From NCBI GenBank assembly GCA_051814705.1, contig JBPWQW010000002.1:186001-250000 (forward strand): 64,000 bases of DNA, read 5' to 3'. Below, piece after piece: positions 34,939 to 43,611 of this stretch; within the stretch, counting starts at the first letter, position 1; every line of letters starts with the position of its first letter. This DNA is from Geojedonia sp051814705 (GTDB taxonomy: Bacteria; Bacteroidota; Bacteroidia; Flavobacteriales; Flavobacteriaceae). The notes under the pieces are model-generated. The model was not told the DNA's origin, searched no databases, and saw only the letters and a program-made list of their open reading frames with translations. The position numbers and the translations under genes were made by a program.

Positions 34939-36057
34939 TTAATTATTGAGCATCACAGGCATGACAAGCATGGTAATGTGCTCACCTTCATCTAGACTGT
35001 CAATAGGTGTTAAAATACCGGCTCTGTTGGGTAAGCTCATTTCTAATTGAACATTGTCTGCATTCAGGTTATTTAACATTTCTGTTAAAAAACGAGAGTT
35101 AAACCCAATTTGTAGATCGTCTCCCTGATAATCACAGGTTAAACGCTCTTCAGCTTTATTGGAGTAATCAATATCTTCAGCTGAAATATTGAGCTCTGCT
35201 CCAGCAATCTTTAATCGGATTTGATGTGTGGTTTTGTTTGAAAATATGCTAACACGACGCACAGAATTTAAAAACTGTGTCCGATCAATAGTCAATTTAT
35301 TAGGGTTTTCTCGAGGAATAACTGCTTCATAATTTGGATATTTTCCATCAATCAATCGGCAAATCAATTCTGAATTTTCAAAACTAAATTTGGCATTAGA
35401 ATCGTTGTATTCAATCTTGACATCATCTGTACTGGTGGCTAAAATTCCTTTTAAGAGATTCAAAGGTTTTTTAGGCATAATAAACTCGGCGACTTGACTT
35501 GCTTTTACGTCTTCACGGGTATATTTCACCAATTTGTGCGCATCGGTGGCAACAAAGGTTAAACCTTCGGTTGAAAACTGAAAAAACACACCACTCATAA
35601 CGGGTCTCAAATCGTCATTACCGGCCGCAAAAATAGTTTTGCTAATGGCAGTGGCTAAAATATCTCCAGATAGGATGGTCGTACTGGGGTCTTCAAGGGC
35701 TACAGCTTTTGGGAATTCATTTCCATCAGCATAAGCAAGTGCGTATTTACCATGGTTGGAACTGATTTCAACGGTATTATTGTCTTCTATAACAAAGGTC
35801 AAAGGTTGTTCTGGAAAGGTTTTTAATGTGTCCAACAACAAGCGTGCAGGGAGCGCAATGCTTCCGTCACTATCGCTTTCTACATCTAAGACTGATGACA
35901 TGGTGGTTTCTAAATCACTGGCAGAAACCGTAAGTTTTGAATCGTTTAATTCAAATAGGAAATTATCTAAAATAGGTAGGGTGTTTGAGTTGTTGATAAC
36001 GCCTCCCAAAACCTGCAATTGTTTCAATAAATAGGTGCTTGATATTATAAACTTCAT
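34939..36057 (-). CDS. dnaN: DNA polymerase III sliding clamp (beta subunit)
   Basis: A 372-residue protein of standard length and three-domain clamp architecture. It opens with 'MKFIISSTYLLKQLQVLGGV' and contains 'PARLLLDTLKTFPEQPLTF' and 'ATDAHKLVKYTRE'. The C-terminus 'MLVMPVML' is the hydrophobic end found across DnaN. It encircles DNA and tethers the replicative polymerase. The gene is next to gldG, not to dnaA or an origin; this arrangement is usual in Flavobacteriaceae. An 80-base leader separates it from gldG upstream. Confidence 0.97.
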   Translation of the reverse strand: MKFIISSTYLLKQLQVLGGVINNSNTLPILDNFLFELNDSKLTVSASDLETTMSSVLDVESDSDGSIALPARLLLDTLKTFPEQPLTFVIEDNNTVEISSNHGKYALAYADGNEFPKAVALEDPSTTILSGDILATAISKTIFAAGNDDLRPVMSGVFFQFSTEGLTFVATDAHKLVKYTREDVKASQVAEFIMPKKPLNLLKGILATSTDDVKIEYNDSNAKFSFENSELICRLIDGKYPNYEAVIPRENPNKLTIDRTQFLNSVRRVSIFSNKTTHQIRLKIAGAELNISAEDIDYSNKAEERLTCDYQGDDLQIGFNSRFLTEMLNNLNADNVQLEMSLPNRAGILTPIDSLDEGEHITMLVMPVMLNN

Positions 36058-36147
36058 CGATGTCTTTTTATATTCATTACGGACTTTATTCTAGTTACAA
36101 ATATATCTTAAACCTATTGTTTTCTAAAACAAACTTATTAACAACTT

Positions 36148-37818
36148 TTAAGTGTATTTGCGTTTTCTGTTATAATTGAAAGCCAATCCAAATAGGCCGA
36201 GTATGAGCAGGGGCAATACAATATTAACAAATTGCCACTTAGTTTGTTGTTTACTCACGATTTGAGAGTCCAAAAAAGCTATGGCCACATCCTTGGTTCG
36301 AATGTTTATAAGTCCGTCATCGTCTAAAAGATAATTGACGGCGTTTTCCAAAAACTCTTTATTGCCAAAACTTTGTCCAGTCCATCGGTCAAATCCCAAT
36401 TGTTGCGGTTGGTTCCTGACTACATCATTTTTTATCACATCACCGTCGGCAATGACAATCATTTTTGTGGCTACACTGTTATCCTTTTCTTCAGAAAGTT
36501 TAAAAGGTTTAATACGATTATTGTAAACCGAAGTGAACTCTCCTTCTAACAATACAGCCAGTGTTTGGGGTCCTTTGTTGAAGGTTTCAGGATTAGGATC
36601 TTGTGTAACTCTATCAAGACTGATCTCTACGGGGACGCCTTCCAATTTTGAAAGTGGCGAACTGCGCAATAAAATGGTTTTTTCAACGCCATTTTTCAAG
36701 GTATCCATCTGACTGGCAAAATCAAATTTTATCAAGTTGAGATTATTGGTAATAGGGTGGTTAGGGTTACTAGCAGCTAAGGGAGAATAAGGCCATTGTA
36801 TGGGCTGAAACTGGGCATTGCTGCCTTCTCCAATAGCCAAAGTGATTGGGGCAGAGTACATATCGTTTACTATAACGGGATTGATGCGAACGCCGTATTT
36901 GAAGAAAAAATCATTCAGATTCAAATCCTTCATAATGGCTACAGCACGCCCGGAATCGTTCAATAAACTGTCTTTGTCCATCACGATGGCTTCGGTCAAC
37001 CATAGACTTTTGCCGCCACTCATGGTATATTGGTCAAGTACTAATTTTTCCTGTTCGGTAAAGGCTTGTGTTGGTTTGGCAGAAATGATTAGGTTGAAAT
37101 TTTTAAGCTGATTCAACACTTTTTGAGGGTTGCTGGCCACACTATCCAGAGTAAAAGGAGCAATACTGTAATGTTCTCGAATGGTCTTTAAAAAATCGGC
37201 AATATAGATATCATCAAGTTGCCCGTTGCCTTTTAGGATAGCGATTTTTTTCCTTTTTTCAGTAGTTAGTTTTTTAAAACCTTCAGCAAAAGCGTATTCC
37301 AAATGCTGAATGGAATTGCTGACCAATTCCTGTTCTGTTGCTCCAATTTTATTTTTTAAAAGTGAAATCTTTACCGTTTGGTCATGGTAACTGGCCAATG
37401 CCCAAGGAAAGATAAGTTCTTGAGATGACTTGCCACTTTCCTTTATGGTGACCTGATAAGGTTGGAGTCCTCTTTTAGATAACATTTGGATATTATTATC
37501 ACGTGAAGCATCGTCTTCAATAGGATTGATAAAATTGATTTTGACCTGGTCGCTATATAAAGCAAACTCTTCGAGTAGTTGTTGCGTTTCAGTTTTAAGG
37601 CGTCTAAATTCTGGAGGAAATTCGCCTTCTAAAAACACATCAATAATCAAAGGGGAATCTACGCTATCCAAAGTGTGCAAAGCAGCTTTAGAAAGCGTAT
37701 ATCTTTGATCTTGGGTAAGGTCGAATCGTTTGTAAACATGACTTCCCAATACATTGACCAAAATTAGGACAAGGATTAGGCCTATAAGGCTTACGTTATA
37801 TGACTTAATTTTTGGCAT
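36148..37818 (-). CDS. gldG: Gliding motility ABC transporter-associated protein GldG
   Basis: About 556 residues from the ATG at 37818; an in-frame ATG at 37857 would overlap the upstream gene by 53 bases, whereas 37818 overlaps by 14. An N-terminal membrane helix ('VSLIGLILVLILVNVLGSHV') is followed by a large extracytoplasmic ABC-2-auxiliary/Gld domain ('RYTLSKAALHTLDSVDSP', 'KKIAILKGNGQLDDIYIADF') and a C-terminal membrane helix ('VNIVLPLLILGLFGLAFNY'). In F. johnsoniae GldA, GldF and GldG form an ABC transporter needed for gliding. gldF lies upstream but separated by one unrelated gene; gldA is not in the window. Confidence 0.93.
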   Translation of the reverse strand: MPKIKSYNVSLIGLILVLILVNVLGSHVYKRFDLTQDQRYTLSKAALHTLDSVDSPLIIDVFLEGEFPPEFRRLKTETQQLLEEFALYSDQVKINFINPIEDDASRDNNIQMLSKRGLQPYQVTIKESGKSSQELIFPWALASYHDQTVKISLLKNKIGATEQELVSNSIQHLEYAFAEGFKKLTTEKRKKIAILKGNGQLDDIYIADFLKTIREHYSIAPFTLDSVASNPQKVLNQLKNFNLIISAKPTQAFTEQEKLVLDQYTMSGGKSLWLTEAIVMDKDSLLNDSGRAVAIMKDLNLNDFFFKYGVRINPVIVNDMYSAPITLAIGEGSNAQFQPIQWPYSPLAASNPNHPITNNLNLIKFDFASQMDTLKNGVEKTILLRSSPLSKLEGVPVEISLDRVTQDPNPETFNKGPQTLAVLLEGEFTSVYNNRIKPFKLSEEKDNSVATKMIVIADGDVIKNDVVRNQPQQLGFDRWTGQSFGNKEFLENAVNYLLDDDGLINIRTKDVAIAFLDSQIVSKQQTKWQFVNIVLPLLILGLFGLAFNYNRKRKYT

Positions 37819-38299
37819 CAAAAGTAATCTCTTCGTTATAGGTTTCAATATTGGCAACTTTACCGTCTTTAAATATAATAGTCATGCATTCTTTTTTGGT
37901 ATTCATGGCGCCTGGTTTCATGCCCAAAGCATAATTCCAAAGGTTATCGTCGTGATTTTTGATACTGTCATTCCAACTTAACCATTCATAAGTTCCCAGT
38001 AATTGCTGTATTTCAGGTTTTGATTGTCCAATTAAAGTATCCGTTTTTATGATGTTATTGGTCATCTCGTATCGTAAACTAGGGTTTTCCATCCAAGATT
38101 CCGAATTAAAATACTTTTGATGGTGATAGCTGCTAAAAATATTTAAGATGGGATAAAACACATAGAAATAAACAATTGGGGTCAATATCAAACTGACCAC
38201 CAAACTAAGCCACTTGCGCTTGTCTATGGTTTTAACGAATAAAAAAACTAAAACAAAAATAATGAAGAAAAAAATAACGACTGTAGGTGTGATAATCAT
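37805..38299 (-). CDS. Membrane protein of unknown function between gldF and gldG
   Basis: A 164-residue protein with two N-terminal hydrophobic segments (about 5-25 and 32-53) and an extracytoplasmic C-terminal half. The latter ('TLIGQSKPEIQQLLGTYEWL', 'CMTIIFKDGKVANIETY') looks like a small SmpA/OmlA (BamE)-type fold, which is inferred from pattern alone. It overlaps gldF by four bases (ATGA) and gldG by 14, so all three are translated as one unit. In F. johnsoniae gldF and gldG are adjacent; this extra gene is an insertion relative to that. Its tight coupling hints at a role in the Gld transporter. Confidence 0.75.
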   Translation of the reverse strand: MIITPTVVIFFFIIFVLVFLFVKTIDKRKWLSLVVSLILTPIVYFYVFYPILNIFSSYHHQKYFNSESWMENPSLRYEMTNNIIKTDTLIGQSKPEIQQLLGTYEWLSWNDSIKNHDDNLWNYALGMKPGAMNTKKECMTIIFKDGKVANIETYNEEITFDAKN

Positions 38300-39024
38300 T
38301 GGGAAAGTTTTTTAAGATTTAGTTTGGTCAATACGATAAAAAATAGGGTAACACTTAAAAAATACAACAAATCTCTGGTGTCCAATACGCCTCGTTCCAT
38401 ACTTTTAAAATGAAAAGCCATTCCTAGTTTTTCAATGTAAAAAGCATCTCCAAAAAGCTTATAATTAGCAAGACCTTCAAAGCCAAAATAAAAAAAGAAA
38501 CATAAAAAAACGGCAATGATAAACGCTACTATTTGATTGTCAGACAAGGTGGAAGCCAACACACCAATAGCGCAATACGCTGCCGCTAAAAATAAGAGTC
38601 CGATATAGGACCCCATAATACTGCCCATATCCAGATTGCCTTCAGGATTTCCCAATTTTGAAATGGTATAGACATACAATAGCGTTGGTAAAATGGCAAT
38701 GATGACCAGAATTAAGGCTCCAAAATACTTGCCTAAAACAATTTGTAAATGGCTGATGGGTTTGGTGAGCAATAATTCCAAGGTGCCTTGTTTTTTTTCG
38801 TCAGAAAAACTGCGCATGGTGATGGCAGGAATCAGAAAAATAAAGATCCATGGTGACAACAAAAAAAAGGAAGACAAATCGGCAAAACCATTGTCCAAAA
38901 TATTGAATTCACCTTTAAATAGCCAAAGAAACAAGCCATTTAAAAGCAAAAAAACAGCAATGACCAAGTACCCAATGGGTGAGGCAAAAAAGCTGTTGAT
39001 TTCTTTTTTTAAAATTGAAAGCAT
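38296..39024 (-). CDS. gldF: Gliding motility ABC transporter permease GldF
   Basis: A 242-residue ABC-2-type permease with six membrane segments. It has the family opening 'MLSILKKEINSFFASPIGYL' and a cytoplasmic 'FSDEKKQGTLELLLTKPISH' loop that contacts the ATPase. GldF with GldA and GldG makes the ABC transporter needed for gliding. Its TGA overlaps the next gene's ATG by four bases. The surface locus at 11-25.6 kb supplies the type of adhesin that this motility system serves. Confidence 0.95.
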   Translation of the reverse strand: MLSILKKEINSFFASPIGYLVIAVFLLLNGLFLWLFKGEFNILDNGFADLSSFFLLSPWIFIFLIPAITMRSFSDEKKQGTLELLLTKPISHLQIVLGKYFGALILVIIAILPTLLYVYTISKLGNPEGNLDMGSIMGSYIGLLFLAAAYCAIGVLASTLSDNQIVAFIIAVFLCFFFYFGFEGLANYKLFGDAFYIEKLGMAFHFKSMERGVLDTRDLLYFLSVTLFFIVLTKLNLKKLSQ

Positions 39025-39060
39025 TAATTTGAATTAAAAATTACAATCATTCATCACTAA

Positions 39061-39357
39061 TCATTCCAGTGAAACGACTTTCTCAACGGTCCAGGCTTCG
39101 GGTTTGGCATTGAACAAGGGTTTTGTTTTTGACCAAACGCTCTTAAACAGATCCGATTGTCTGTACTGTTCCAAATCGTCTTCGGTGTTCCAAAAACTAT
39201 AGGTAAAAAATACAGTGTTGTGGTTTTTGTCTCTATAAAGTTCTAAAAACTGGCAACCTTCAAAATTTCTAATCTGTACTTTATGGGTTTCAAAATAAGC
39301 AAGGAAGTCTTCAATTTTTGAAGGTTCAAAGCCCATCTTAACAATTCTTACAAACAT
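39061..39357 (-). CDS. Antibiotic biosynthesis monooxygenase (ABM) domain protein
   Basis: A 98-residue single-domain protein with a dimeric alpha-beta barrel fold: 'MFVRIVKMGFEPSKIEDFLA', then 'FEGCQFLELYRDKNHNTVFF' and 'SFWNTEDDLEQYRQSDLF'. ABM-family proteins include quinol monooxygenases and haem-degrading enzymes, and many are of unknown substrate. Nothing here fixes the reaction. It lies between the SAM hydrolase gene and gldF on the same strand with gaps of 36-60 bases, so it may be part of a longer gld transcript. Confidence 0.85.
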   Translation of the reverse strand: MFVRIVKMGFEPSKIEDFLAYFETHKVQIRNFEGCQFLELYRDKNHNTVFFTYSFWNTEDDLEQYRQSDLFKSVWSKTKPLFNAKPEAWTVEKVVSLE

Positions 39358-39416
39358 AAAACTATTTATTTTTAATTTCCGTGTAAACGGAAAACTTATT
39401 GTAATTGGTTTAGCCT

Positions 39417-40253
39417 TTAATCTTTTTCAAAATTTACGGTTACCGTATCCATAATTTTTAGCCCCATTAACGTGGAGGCGCTTCCTACAGAGATATTATC
39501 GCTTTTATAAACTGCAATTTCAAGATAGTTTGAAGAGTTAAAAACCACCAATCCTTTACCTTCATCGTAGCGCTTATCTTCAGGGATGTCAAAATTTATA
39601 GCATCATTGTACTTGTTGAACACTTCTTTAAATTTATAGTTACGCGCCGAAATTTCAAAAGCACGGGTTCTTTGAATGGATTCAAAAAATTTGCGCTTGA
39701 TATTGGTAATCACATTTCCGTAATTGTCTATATAAATGATACTGCCAATAATTTGGTTTTGCTCCTCATTGACAAAGGGAATCAAGTTTTTAATGGGTTT
39801 TATGGTGTCAATAACTTTCCCAATAACCTCTAATGTACCGCCCCGAGCAATGTGGCAAGCGACCTTAACAAACACGTCCAATACAGGGAAACTCGTGGCA
39901 GTGGTATGGTGGATATTGATTTCAACAATTTTTTCAGGAACGACTTCAGAACAGATCATGCTCATAATCCCATTGTTGGCGCATATAAAATAATGGTCGT
40001 TAAGTTTAACAGCGATATGTTTATTTTCTGGACTTAACTCAGAATCGATTCCGATAAGATGTATGGTGCCTTTCGGAAAACTGTGATAGGCATTTTGTAT
40101 AATATAGGCGGCTTCGGGGACATTAAAAGGAGAAACCGAATGTGAGATATCAACAATCTTTGCCTCTGGCAACTCACTGTAGATAGCCCCTTTTGTTGCG
40201 CCTACAAAATGATCTTTTTCTCCAAAATCAGTAGTTAATGTAATTATGGCCAT
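39417..40253 (-). CDS. SAM hydrolase (DUF62, S-adenosylmethionine hydroxide adenosyltransferase)
   Basis: A 278-residue DUF62 protein. The N-terminal motif 'ITLTTDFGEKDHFVGATKGA' carries the catalytic Asp of the family, and 'ICANNGIMSMI' and 'DNYGNVITNI' complete the active site. Members hydrolyse SAM to adenosine and methionine, and are relatives of fluorinase and chlorinase. The hydroxide-using form is the common one and is expected here. It is divergent from phoH across a 208-base intergenic region. This gldF-SAM hydrolase-phoH-purC neighbourhood is ordinary chromosomal background for the family. Confidence 0.92.
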   Translation of the reverse strand: MAIITLTTDFGEKDHFVGATKGAIYSELPEAKIVDISHSVSPFNVPEAAYIIQNAYHSFPKGTIHLIGIDSELSPENKHIAVKLNDHYFICANNGIMSMICSEVVPEKIVEINIHHTTATSFPVLDVFVKVACHIARGGTLEVIGKVIDTIKPIKNLIPFVNEEQNQIIGSIIYIDNYGNVITNIKRKFFESIQRTRAFEISARNYKFKEVFNKYNDAINFDIPEDKRYDEGKGLVVFNSSNYLEIAVYKSDNISVGSASTLMGLKIMDTVTVNFEKD

Positions 40254-40461
40254 GCATTAATTGTTGATAATTTTTAATTTATATCTTATTAAAATTATGT
40301 AGATTTCAAAAGTTAAAAAATAGTGAAATTAAACGTTAGAGGTGAACGCTCCGTACACTTTTTTCATTTAGATTTGTAATACTGAAACTAAAAAGGGCAT
40401 CGTTTTATTTCAACACAAAACTAATAAAACAAAACAGATAAATGTATAAATCCTATAGCTT

Positions 40462-41415
40462 TTGAACGAACTCATAATTGAATTAGAGGAAATAGCACCA
40501 AAAGAGTTTTTTGGAGCTCAAAATGATAATATTGAACTCTTAAAAAAACACTACCCCAAATTAAAAATTGTCGCTAGAGGCAATAAAATTAGGGCTTATG
40601 GTGATGAAGATCTCTTGGAAGAGTTTGATAGGCGTATGACTATGCTAATGAACCACTTTGCCAAATACAATAAAATTGATGAAAACGCCATTGAGCGCGT
40701 GCTTACAAGTCAAAGCAGTGATGATTACACCACTTCAGACCAAGGCGGCGAAGTGATTGTGCATGGTGTTGGAGGTAAACTTATCAAGGCTCAAACGGTC
40801 AATCAACGTAGACTAGTGGAAAGCGTACGCAAAAATGATATGGTGTTTGCTATTGGTCCAGCAGGGACGGGAAAAACTTATACTGGAGTTGCACTAGCGG
40901 TACAAGCTTTAAAGAACAAAGAAGTTAAACGTATTATTTTAACACGTCCAGCGGTTGAGGCTGGAGAGAATTTGGGTTTTTTGCCTGGTGATTTAAAAGA
41001 AAAACTGGATCCTTATATGCAGCCTTTGTATGACGCTTTGCGCGACATGATACCTGCCGAAAAGCTGGCTATGTTTATAGAAAATGGAACGATCCAAATA
41101 GCTCCCTTGGCCTTTATGCGTGGACGCACCTTGGATCATGCCTTTGTGATTTTGGATGAAGGCCAAAATACCACCCACAACCAAATGAAAATGTTCTTGA
41201 CCCGTATGGGCAAAAACGCTAAATTTTTATTGACTGGAGATCCTGGACAAATTGATTTACCGCGACGGACCATTTCTGGTCTTAAAGAAGCTTTGTTGAT
41301 TTTAAAAGATGTTGAAGGTGTGGGCATGATTGTTCTAGACGACAAGGATGTTATCCGTCATAAATTGGTCAAAAAAGTCATAGAGGCTTATCGAAGTATA
41401 GAGAATAGAGAGTAA
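40462..41415 (+). CDS. PhoH family ATPase
   Basis: A 317-residue P-loop protein of standard PhoH length. Walker A is 'GPAGTGKTY' at about 133-141 and Walker B 'FVILDEGQN' at about 229-237, followed by 'LTGDPGQIDLPR'. An N-terminal KH-like region (about 1-60) precedes. The frame opens at a TTG; no in-frame ATG upstream fits. PhoH proteins bind or hydrolyse ATP and are linked to RNA metabolism, with precise function unsettled. purC follows after a short heptamer repeat. Confidence 0.92.
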   Translation: MNELIIELEEIAPKEFFGAQNDNIELLKKHYPKLKIVARGNKIRAYGDEDLLEEFDRRMTMLMNHFAKYNKIDENAIERVLTSQSSDDYTTSDQGGEVIVHGVGGKLIKAQTVNQRRLVESVRKNDMVFAIGPAGTGKTYTGVALAVQALKNKEVKRIILTRPAVEAGENLGFLPGDLKEKLDPYMQPLYDALRDMIPAEKLAMFIENGTIQIAPLAFMRGRTLDHAFVILDEGQNTTHNQMKMFLTRMGKNAKFLLTGDPGQIDLPRRTISGLKEALLILKDVEGVGMIVLDDKDVIRHKLVKKVIEAYRSIENRE

Positions 41416-41420
41416 ATTTA

Positions 41421-41441
41421 GTGTTCAGTGTTCAGTGTTCA
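41421..41441. repeat. Triple GTGTTCA tandem repeat
   Basis: Three perfect head-to-tail copies of GTGTTCA followed by GTC, just after the phoH stop. It could vary in copy number by slippage. No function is suggested. Confidence 0.85.
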
Positions 41442-41477
41442 GTCAATTATTTAATAATGAAAAAACAGTTGTGAATT

Positions 41478-42434
41478 GTGTCAAGTAAAACAATAATAAA
41501 TACCGACTTCAACTTTCCTAATCAAAAAAGTGTGTATAAAGGAAAAGTACGTGAAGTCTATACCATCAATGATGACCTCTTGGTCATGGTTGCTACCGAT
41601 CGATTATCGGCTTTTGATGTAGTGATGCCCAAAGGCATACCCTTTAAAGGACAAATCTTAAACCAAATCGCCACAAAATTTATGGCACAGACTGAAGATT
41701 TGGTTCCAAATTGGCTAATTGCTACACCAGACCCTAACGTGGCTGTCGGGCATTTATGTGAACCTTTTAAGGTGGAAATGGTGATTCGCGGCTATTTGTC
41801 GGGTCATGCTGCTCGAGAGTATAAAACCGGAAAACGGATGCTTTGTGGTATTGCTATGCCAGAAGGGATGAAGGAAAACGACAAATTTCCAGATCCTATC
41901 ATTACCCCGGCGACCAAAGCCGAAATGGGCGATCATGATGAGGATATTTCTCGAGAAAACATTTTAAAACGAGGTCTTGTTAGCGAAGCCGATTATTTGG
42001 TTCTTGAAGATTATACCAGAAAACTTTTTCAAAGAGGAACTGAAATAGCAGCCTTTCGAGGGCTGATTTTAGTAGATACTAAATACGAATTTGGAAAGAC
42101 CAAAGATGGCCAAATTGTCTTAATAGATGAAATCCATACTCCAGATTCCTCACGCTATTTTTATGCCGAAGGCTATCAAGAACGCCAAGATAGGGGAGAA
42201 GCCCAAAAGCAACTCTCCAAGGAGTTTGTTCGCCAATGGCTCATCAGTAATAATTTTCAGGGGTTGAAAGGACAAACCGTGCCTTTTATGAGCGATGATT
42301 ATATAGAAACCATTAGTGAGCGCTATATTGAACTCTATGAAAACATTATGGGAGAACCCTTTGTAAAGGCTGATGTCTCCAATATCCAAAACCGGATTGA
42401 AATGAATGTTTTGGAGTTTTTAAAGGGAAATTAG
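41478..42434 (+). CDS. purC: SAICAR synthase (phosphoribosylaminoimidazole-succinocarboxamide synthase)
   Basis: A 318-residue enzyme joining CAIR and aspartate with ATP in purine synthesis. It has the 'SVYKGKVREVYTINDDLLVM' opening and the motif 'DRLSAFDVVMPKGIPFKGQI' near residue 40. It also has 'RGYLSGHAAREYKTGK' and 'LIDEIHTPDSSRYF'. The length fits the longer PurC form typical of Bacteroidota. The frame opens with GTG at 41478. It stands downstream of phoH and ends at the edge of the cassette-like array. Confidence 0.95.
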   Translation: MSSKTIINTDFNFPNQKSVYKGKVREVYTINDDLLVMVATDRLSAFDVVMPKGIPFKGQILNQIATKFMAQTEDLVPNWLIATPDPNVAVGHLCEPFKVEMVIRGYLSGHAAREYKTGKRMLCGIAMPEGMKENDKFPDPIITPATKAEMGDHDEDISRENILKRGLVSEADYLVLEDYTRKLFQRGTEIAAFRGLILVDTKYEFGKTKDGQIVLIDEIHTPDSSRYFYAEGYQERQDRGEAQKQLSKEFVRQWLISNNFQGLKGQTVPFMSDDYIETISERYIELYENIMGEPFVKADVSNIQNRIEMNVLEFLKGN

Positions 42435-42662
42435 ATTTTAAAAAAAAGGTTCAAGACAACTTGGTATGTTGCTCGGTTATTTGTTATAGACTTTCCATTT
42501 ATTAACGCAACTTTAGCTCCAATAAGTTCATCTTGTTTCGGTTTTCAGTATGTGTCTCCCGTGTTTGTTTATGATTTTGTTGTGTAAAAATTTGGCAGAA
42601 TATCGCTTGTCTACAACAGGCAAGGAGTAGGAATCAAGCCAAATTTAAGTTGATGTTTTTTG

Positions 42663-42681
42663 CCTGCCTGCAGCAGGCAGG
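42663..42681. repeat. GC-rich 19-bp palindrome
   Basis: CCTGCCTGC, A, GCAGGCAGG: perfect arms of nine. It is strikingly GC-rich for this AT-rich genome and resembles dispersed short repeats found between genes in Bacteroidota chromosomes. Copy number elsewhere cannot be judged from one window. Confidence 0.6.
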
Positions 42682-42698
42682 GTTTAGCAGGTTGTGAA

Positions 42699-42728
42699 CA
42701 ATGGAGTATAGCAGGTGTTAGCCACTGA
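42699..42728. repeat. Cassette end element E0 (3' side of higBA)
   Basis: It reads CAATGGAGTATAGCAGGTGT then TAGCCACTG. It shares the TATA-n3-GGTGTT pattern and spacing with the 3' ends of the two other cassettes (43579-43611 and 44583-44614). Its outer arm TTAGCCACTG does not pair well with the arm on the far side of higBA. The gene between may therefore not be its original partner. Confidence 0.5.
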
Positions 42729-42735
42729 TTTTATC

Positions 42736-43092
42736 TTAATAATCTTGAACTAAAACTTCAGTTGGAATATGTAGATTAGTGTTAAGTTTTCTTATCATAT
42801 CTAAAGTCAGTTTTCGTTTTTTATTTAGTATTTCACTTACTCTGCTTTTATAGCCAACAACTTCAGCTAAATCTTTTTGATTCATTCCCATTTGTTCCAT
42901 TCGGAACTTGATTGCCTCGATTGGGTCTGGCATTCCGATTGGAAAATTCTCATTTTCATAACGGTCAATCAAGATTGATAGGATTTCCAATTCGTCTCCT
43001 TCTTCCGTTCCTTTTTTGGCATCAAAAATATCCTCAAGTCTTTCGAGTGCTTTTTGATAGTCTTTTTCGTTTCTAATTGGTACTATTTTCAT
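42736..43092 (-). CDS. higA: HigA-type antitoxin
   Basis: A 118-residue protein with an N-terminal helical region and a C-terminal Xre-type HTH (about 73-115, 'MGMNQKDLAEVVGYKSRVSE'). This is the layout of HigA antitoxins of the COG5499 group. It would neutralise HigB and repress the operon. It follows higB by two bases, the toxin-first order usual for higBA. It is the left cassette of a three-part array on the minus strand. Confidence 0.88.
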   Translation of the reverse strand: MKIVPIRNEKDYQKALERLEDIFDAKKGTEEGDELEILSILIDRYENENFPIGMPDPIEAIKFRMEQMGMNQKDLAEVVGYKSRVSEILNKKRKLTLDMIRKLNTNLHIPTEVLVQDY

Positions 43093-43094
43093 AT

Positions 43095-43388
43095 TCAGAT
43101 GTTATTTGCGTCAATTTTATCATATTCTGCGTGAGTTCCAATAAACCTTATCCAACATATTCCGTATTCAAAATTGAATTTTACAATTAAGCGATAATTA
43201 TTGCCTTTTATGTTGTAAACTATTCGATTGTCTTTTAAAATACTCGCACTTGGATATTCATTCTTTAAATCATTAATGTTTTTCCATTCGGATTTTTCGG
43301 TTTCTCTATACCACGATTTTAATTGCTCCTCACAATCAGCATGTTTTCCCCAAAAATCTCGTAAGGTTCGTTTTGCTATTACTCGCAC
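43095..43388 (-). CDS. higB: HigB-type toxin (RelE superfamily mRNA interferase)
   Basis: A 97-residue HigB family toxin. 'IAKRTLRDFWGKHADCEEQL' opens the domain, with 'SILKDNRIVYNIKGNNYRL' and 'WIRFIGTHAEYDKID' further on, the latter carrying the conserved 'F-GTHxEYD' motif. HigB cleaves mRNA on the ribosome. The frame opens with GTG at 43388; an ATG two bases earlier is out of frame. Toxin-antitoxin pairs are typical stabilising cargo of cassette arrays, and this pair is bounded by related repeat elements. Confidence 0.88.
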   Translation of the reverse strand: MRVIAKRTLRDFWGKHADCEEQLKSWYRETEKSEWKNINDLKNEYPSASILKDNRIVYNIKGNNYRLIVKFNFEYGICWIRFIGTHAEYDKIDANNI

Positions 43389-43450
43389 ATTACATTTGTT
43401 TGTCGCAAATATAATAAAAAAGTTACCAATATGGTAATTATTTTATTTTT

Positions 43451-43611
43451 TAGCTTGTGTACAACGTGTGTGGCTATGATTCCGTTGCGAGACACGAGCG
43501 TAGCAAAAATCCTTAGGATTTCCCGTCGTAAACCTAATATAGTAAAAGTGCGAGTATTTTCTGAGAGGAAAATCAGAAGCAATGAACTATAAGCGGTGTT
43601 GTGTGCAGTTA
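43451..43611. repeat. Cassette boundary element E1 between higBA and DUF4238
   Basis: It contains ACAACGTGTGTGGCTATGA with a later GCG (5' end of the higBA cassette), and GCAATGAACTATAAGCGGTG then TTGTGTGCAGTTA (3' end of the DUF4238 cassette). Between these is a block shared with E2: GTGCGAGnATTTTC, then GGAAAATCAGAAGC. The outer arm GTTGTGTGCAG pairs with TTGCACACAAC at 44474-44484 on the other side of the DUF4238 gene (10 of 11 bases). The element is a large imperfect palindrome, in architecture like an attC site. Confidence 0.6.

Larger units (their letters stand above)
42435..42735. other. Gap between purC and the cassette-like array
   Basis: A gene-free gap of about 300 bases. It holds a GC-rich 19-bp palindrome at 42663-42681 and the left terminal element of the array at 42699-42728, described separately. 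A short CTTGCCTGTTGTAGACAAG-type imperfect repeat lies near 42607-42627 on the minus strand. No terminator with a clear T tract follows purC. Confidence 0.5.

Noticed and set aside
34939..36057. dnaN as a marker of the replication origin
   Set aside because: No dnaA, DnaA-box cluster or other origin genes adjoin; dnaN sits in the gld neighbourhood.
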